Notes under the pieces: generated by a model | The model's database searches: none | What the model saw: only the letters and a program-made list of their open reading frames with translations | Told to the model about the DNA's origin: nothing | Shown: positions 59,581 to 64,000 of the stretch, piece after piece | Numbering within the stretch: the stretch's first letter is position 1 | Layout of the letters: each line of letters starts with the position of its first letter | Assembly: GCA_032622095.1 (NCBI GenBank) | Contig: CP136066.1 | Location: forward strand, 48,582,911 to 48,646,910 | From: Siphonodentalium dalli | Lineage: Eukaryota; Mollusca; Scaphopoda; Gadilida; Siphonodentaliidae | Direction of reading: 5' to 3' | Length of the DNA: 64,000 nt | Made by a program: the position numbers and the translations under genes

Positions 59581-59747
59581 TACAGTAATGCCCAAATTAA
59601 TTGACCACTTAACCACAGCAGAATTATGGGTAATTTTTCAGGATTTAGTCGGAAATATGGCAACAAGCCATATTTCCGACTAAATCCTGAAAAATTACCC
59701 ATAATTCTGCTGTGGTTAAGTGGTCAATTACTTTGGGCATTACTGTA
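59581..59747. mobile_element. TA-flanked foldback MITE, copy 5, loop deleted
   Basis: TA-CAGTAATGCCCAAATTAAT to TTGGGCATTACTG-TA; almost perfect arms meeting at ATATGGC|AACAAGCCATAT. Confidence 0.87.
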
Positions 59748-60622
59748 AGTAGATATTACTCTGCTGGTATATTCCAAACAGAAGCCTGCAGACTAAACTT
59801 ACCTGTCATAGATCTACTTGTCACCAAAAACAGAGACCTGTCAGTGACAGGTAACATTTCGAGCCCTGGTGTACATCGTATAATGTAAAGCCATGCACCA
59901 TTGTATATAGCAACGCTATCTTCACAGAAGACAGAGATTAATTACAGGTAAGATTTCTTTGTAAAGATGCCAGAAACTTGTGCCGTACAAATAATGTGGT
60001 CCCACTCAGCATTTGGTCTGATAATTTGTAAGTTAAAATCCCTCGCCAAAACCAAGTCCATGTGAATAGTAGCAGCACATACATGTATATAGTTTATCAG
60101 GACAAAGTCATATGTAGTTTTAGAATCTATGTATGGTATGGTCTAAGAAATCATTGTGAGCACATTTCGGTGTTTTTGGATACCCAGACTTTTGAACCTG
60201 TAATATTGATGTCAATCAATTATCATCCCTATTTTTAAAGTTAATTTGTCATGAAAAAGGCAGAAGTAACCCTTCCTAGAAAGTTTTATATAGATTCCGG
60301 GGTATAAAATAGTAGATATGAAGTGAGGATAGAGATACCTGTCCCAAAAAGAATTTTTCTCAAATAATAAAACCTTCTATCAGGATGGTAAAAGGTGCTA
60401 TTTTTAGAGCAGGCAACCTGCAGAAACTTTCAGAATGTTGCAAGAGACGCTCTTGTAAGCACCCTCCATCAAGGCAAAATATCATTGCGACTCGGTAGAC
60501 TTCCATCAGCTGTATCAGAAATAAACCATTTTATTGTGCCTTTATAGACAAATAATATACCCTATCTTCAGTTCTGGCTGTGCTTTATTCGCAAACAAGG
60601 TACCGGTATTTGCAATGTAGTC
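59748..60622. other. No gene recognised
   Basis: AT-rich. 60230-60360 (AGTTTTATATAGATTCCGGG, GGTATAAAATAGTAGATATG) resembles family I left-end sequence, much decayed. Confidence 0.45.
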
Positions 60623-61275
60623 TTAAAGGGGTACTGTACACAGAGATAGGCAATTTTTTGTTTTACTCCCATTGAAATAACTTTCAAGTTAGATTGTGTA
60701 CGTGTTATATGAGTTTCGTATAAACCTAATTTAGCGAAGAAAATATTGATCTTGGAAAGAAAAATATTACGATTTCAAACTACGCGCCATGTTTTTGACC
60801 TTCACCGGAGAAGACGCAGATCTCAGGAAGAACCAGAAGTTCATTGCTCACAGCTTCGATTGATGCATTCAATCTCTTCCATCAAACAATCTCACTCCCT
60901 ATAAAAGTACTTGACGCTTTATGACTCGTGTTTCTTTCTCCTTTTTTCAGAATCGGTTATAACGGGCCTTCCTTTTGCAGGTAACATGTTTTGTTTTCAA
61001 CTCAATAATGTTCTCGAAAGGTTGTCAATAAAAGACACGCAGCAGATGCGATTTCAAGAACGGTAACTCGTAATGGCATAATTCGCCATTTTATGACTCC
61101 AGCCATAAATGAATTTATATTAAATAATTCAATTTTACTTTTACGATAGCCTGTTAACCGGAACGTTTTGAGTAGACATCGTCGACTCAAATTAGTTATT
61201 TTATAATATAATATTCATATTAGATCGCTATTGTCACTGGGAATTTATTGAAATTGGTGTACAGTACCCCTTTAA
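60623..61275. mobile_element. TTAA element family G
   Basis: TTAA-AGGGGTACTGTACACAG at the left, GGTGTACAGTACCCCT-TTAA at the right, giving about 15-bp inverted ends. The 650-bp interior has no recognisable protein. Confidence 0.8.
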
Positions 61276-61800
61276 AATCAGGTTTTATAAATATTATGCT
61301 GTTGTTGTTGTAATTGTGGCATTAATAAAGATAATTTTATAGTATACCAGTAGGCAGGGCTAAATTTAACTGGATTCACATCGCAATTTGCAATATGCTA
61401 ACCAATTTACAATGAAAAACATCATGTGTTGGTAGGGAATGTTATACAAATTAAAAAAATTAAATCGACCCCTGATTAGGTGTCATGTGATAGATCAAAG
61501 ATTTTTGTGAACCTAACGTATGTTCTCAAAACATTGAAATCGCCAATCTTAGTACCGGTATCGAGAATACATTTTCCCTGAAATGTGCAGACAATGACCA
61601 TAAAAGCTACAGTATGTGTACTCGTGTACACACAGGTTATGGAAGCCAAACATTTTTTAAACAAAACATTGCAGGTATTCTAATTGTTTATCAGCTTATT
61701 TGACTGAGTTTCACCCTCTGTACTCTGATCTGCCAAGTTAAGTTGATGTCATGATTTACATTAGTTTTACCAAAATCATTACTCGCCCTAGTTTGACAAT
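61276..61800. other. No gene recognised
   Basis: A block near 61355-61445 (GGGCTAAATTTAACTGGATT, TTGGTAGGGAATG) also occurs inverted near 13200-13290, so part of this is a dispersed repeat. Confidence 0.45.
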
Positions 61801-61965
61801 TTAACCCTTCCATGACTGGAGCTTCATGAAATTTTGCACAAAAAAACCTGTACCAATGCATTCTCTTATATATGCAAGTCTCCCACAGGAAGTCTCGCAG
61901 ATACAAGAGAATGCATTGGCCTAACAATATTTACCTTGACCTTGTAAGCCAGTGCATTCACATCA
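61801..61965 (+). mobile_element. TTAA element family B, copy 8, truncated
   Basis: TTAA-CCCTTCCATGACTGGAGC and one full hairpin (near 61854-61920). It breaks off inside the first arm of the second hairpin at CAGTGCATTCA. Confidence 0.7.
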
Positions 61966-62057
61966 TTAAATTTGCCGCGGGACATTTTTCCTAATTTCGA
62001 TGGTTTGTTAATATATTTCAACACTAATACTATTAATGGCAGATCAGAGTATATGGA

Positions 62058-62458
62058 TTAACCCTTTACCCAACAAACCGGCCAAAACCGGCCATATAAA
62101 GCTTCAACAGCCTAAAATATCTTCGGTCTGTCTCAATAGAACCATACGAATATGGATATCATTGGAACCGGCTCCTTGACCACATTGTGATAGTTACAGT
62201 TATGCCCTGTGCCAATGCATTCTCTTATATATGCGAGTCGACCATAGGTCGCCTCGCATATATAAGAGAATGCATTGGCCTAAAAAAAAATCTTTTTTTA
62301 ACACTTTTTACCCTTTTTTCTTAAATTCTTTAACAATTTTATAATTTTTAAAATGTTAAGCCAATGCATTCTCTTATATATGCGAGGCGACCTATGGTCG
62401 ACTCGCATATATAAGATAATGCATTGGCACAGGGCCCTTCTGTTGGGTAAAGGGTTAA
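62058..62458 (-). mobile_element. TTAA element family A, copy 10, downstream of the zinc-finger gene
   Basis: Intact ends on TTAA; hairpins at 62212-62278 and 62361-62427 (one stem change, AAGATAATG). It lies about 310 bp past the stop codon of the zinc-finger gene, so it could fall inside its 3' UTR. Confidence 0.9.
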
Positions 62459-62517
62459 TGGATATACCAGAGTAATCTCAGTTGTGTGTGACAAAAATTT
62501 CAGCAACTACAGTAATG

Positions 62518-62724
62518 CCCTAAGTAATCGACTCCTAAACCACAGCAGAATTATGGGTAACTTTTCAGGATTTAGTCGGAAATATGGCTTGTTGCCATTC
62601 ATCGAAAAGCTCTCCCCGAGAGCTTTTTGATGAATGGCAACAAGCCATATTTCCGACTAAATCCTAAAAAGTTACCCATAATTCTGCTGTGGTTAAGGAG
62701 TCGATTACTTAGGGCATTACTGTA
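62518..62724. mobile_element. TA-flanked foldback MITE, copy 6, next to the zinc-finger gene
   Basis: TA-CAGTAATGCCCTAAGTAAT to AGGGCATTACTG-TA, complete centre. It ends 42 bp from the zinc-finger stop codon and so probably lies in that gene's 3' UTR, where transcription would give a roughly 200-nt hairpin. Confidence 0.87.
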
Positions 62725-62766
62725 GTTTGACAATGACAACATCAGCATATATTTAACGAAAATGAC

Positions 62767-63966
62767 TTATTTGATATGACTAGTAAGATGACAGTTAAAG
62801 TCAAACTTATTGCTGAATGAATCGCGACAGATGACACATTTAAAGGGGTCAAGGTCATGCATATGGAAGCCGTTGTGTAAAAGATACAGCGTACAATCTT
62901 TAAAAATTATATCGCAATGATCACATTTATAAATAGCACCTCTGGCAACCAGATAATTGATGACGTCTTCTTCACTTACGCCGTTAAGCTTCGATTCCAA
63001 ACTATTTATGCCGGAGTTAACAGCAGTGTCGAAGGTTGGACCGACGGAGCAGATCTTCATTGGATGCTTCTGTTTACGCGGATTAGTCGACAACAGACGG
63101 GAGTGTAGATTCCGGTGACTGATGCCAGCATTGTAGTTTTCCAAATTTTCTCCGTTTATTGATAAATCGGTCGGTTCGTCATCGCCGTTAGTTTCCCGCA
63201 TATCTGCTAGAAGAGACATCTTTTCTTGCTCCGTAGTTGACACAATTTCATTCTCTGACTGCGATGACCCTCCTTCGGACAGATCTACGACGGTTGATAT
63301 GTTGTATGACTGAGTGATTTCACTTGACTGTGTACGATTCTGTAGCCTGACACCATCCGAATCTGTGTTAGACTCCAGGCTGTCAGACTCTTCATTATCA
63401 TCTTCAAACAGCATAATACCATTCCCGTTCCGAGATGCCATGTCGACATCGTTCACCTCAACACTGACGTCAGTCCCATTACTACCATCCCCCATCACTT
63501 CCAAATCGGAAATTGGCATCTGGTCGCCATCTTCCGTTTTAGCACTGAAAACAAAATCGGCGCCACCTGGCAGGAGATTTTTTGGTAGACTTATATTCTT
63601 ATGGTGTGAAAGGACGTGTTGGTGCAACGTTTGCCATGTGGAGAATGTAGCACTGCAGAAATTACATGTTTGTTGATCTTGTGTAAAATGGCGCTGCTCG
63701 TGCATCCGATAAACACCAGGCAGTGAAAATTTCTTTCCACACACATGGCATATATACATCTGGGGATCGTGCGAGCGCTCGTGAACTTTCAGATGCCCAG
63801 CTTGTGTGAAGACTTTGCCACAAACTTTACATTCAAACGGAGTTTGATTTTTATGCAGACTTCGATGCAGTGCAAGGTGATATGGAGAGTTATATGACTT
63901 TGTACAGATATCGCAGTCAAACGTACCATTTGACTCATTCGTCACATAGATTGGCTCCTCTTTCAT
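62767..63966 (-). CDS. C2H2 zinc-finger protein, Ikaros/Hunchback-like layout (5' end may lie outside the window)
   Basis: Probable nuclear DNA-binding transcription regulator of 399 codons, ending in TAA at 62767-62769. Six canonical C2H2 fingers (C-X2-C-X12-H-X3-H) are visible. Four are N-terminal, with ligands C18/C21/H34/H38, C46/C49/H62/H66, C73/C76/H89/H93 and C101/C104/H117/H121. Two are C-terminal: C348/C351/H364/H368 and C377/C380/H393/H397. Residues 140-340 are an acidic, Ser/Asn-rich, low-complexity linker containing PTDLS (265-269), which fits the PxDLS motif bound by the CtBP corepressor. DNA-binding fingers at the front and a finger pair at the extreme C-terminus is the layout of Ikaros and Hunchback proteins, whose last two fingers dimerise. 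Repression through CtBP is inference. The ATG at 63966 has a purine at -3, but the frame stays open upstream to the window edge, so the true start or a splice acceptor may lie outside. The whole visible coding part is one exon, whereas vertebrate Ikaros genes have several. A TA-flanked foldback element begins 42 bp past the stop. Confidence 0.9.
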   Translation of the reverse strand: MKEEPIYVTNESNGTFDCDICTKSYNSPYHLALHRSLHKNQTPFECKVCGKVFTQAGHLKVHERSHDPQMYICHVCGKKFSLPGVYRMHEQRHFTQDQQTCNFCSATFSTWQTLHQHVLSHHKNISLPKNLLPGGADFVFSAKTEDGDQMPISDLEVMGDGSNGTDVSVEVNDVDMASRNGNGIMLFEDDNEESDSLESNTDSDGVRLQNRTQSSEITQSYNISTVVDLSEGGSSQSENEIVSTTEQEKMSLLADMRETNGDDEPTDLSINGENLENYNAGISHRNLHSRLLSTNPRKQKHPMKICSVGPTFDTAVNSGINSLESKLNGVSEEDVINYLVARGAIYKCDHCDIIFKDCTLYLLHNGFHMHDLDPFKCVICRDSFSNKFDFNCHLTSHIK

Positions 63967-64000
63967 TGCAATTGGTGCGAATTTATAGCTGGCATCGATT

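Noticed and set aside
5935-62427. Recurrent short frames reading CILLYMR and RIYKRMHW
   Set aside because: They are translations of the palindromic hairpins in families A and B, on both strands, with no continuing frame.

Overview
The window looks like a repeat-dominated stretch of an AT-rich animal genome, probably a marine invertebrate. Three signs point to a mollusc or other lophotrochozoan: the Ikaros/Hunchback-like zinc-finger gene, the dispersed ATGGCCGCC / CCATCTTGGATT repeats, and a repeat near 26.6 kb with the GGACGACGG and CTCAGGTGTGCTAAAA words common in bivalve genomes. That assignment is inference. I see no bacterial or viral gene organisation, and I recognised no rRNA gene, complete tRNA gene or CRISPR array.

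Only one convincing host gene is present. It lies at the far right on the minus strand (62767-63966, open to the window edge): a C2H2 zinc-finger protein with four N-terminal fingers, an acidic/serine-rich linker carrying a PTDLS motif, and two C-terminal fingers. The only other recognisable protein homology is a decayed non-LTR retrotransposon reverse-transcriptase tail (18.0-19.3 kb) cut into three pieces by small DNA transposons.

Almost everything else is non-autonomous DNA transposon. About 40 copies or fragments in at least nine end-families sit on TTAA, the piggyBac-type target. The commonest (A) has CCCTTTACCCAACA ends and two 67-nt hairpins that are reverse complements of each other. 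Related hairpins occur in families with other ends. A second layer is hAT-like, with 8-bp target duplications (43.3, 52.1, 53.1 and a 1.1-kb element at 35.8 kb). Six near-palindromic TA-flanked foldbacks lie between 49.6 and 62.7 kb. A 5.6-kb unit at 28.1-33.7 kb has long inverted arms made of tandem repeats and a perfect 9-bp duplication, as in Mutator-like elements.

Layout: 0-5 kb, family E copy and a 162-bp tandem array; 5.6-16.4 kb, mixed TTAA, hAT-like and foldback elements; 16.6-17.1 kb, G-rich minisatellite; 17.5-19.7 kb, polyadenylated retrocopy-like segment and the interrupted LINE; 20.7-25.2 kb, nested foldbacks, a twin 453-bp repeat and an element with a flipped interior; 25-28 kb, dispersed repeats; 28.1-33.7 kb, Mutator-like unit; 35.0-41.6 kb, an inverted duplication about 4.5 kb apart around an hAT-like element; 43-62.7 kb, MITE-studded intergenic DNA; 62.8-64 kb, the zinc-finger gene. 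Many stretches between these hold no gene that I can recognise.
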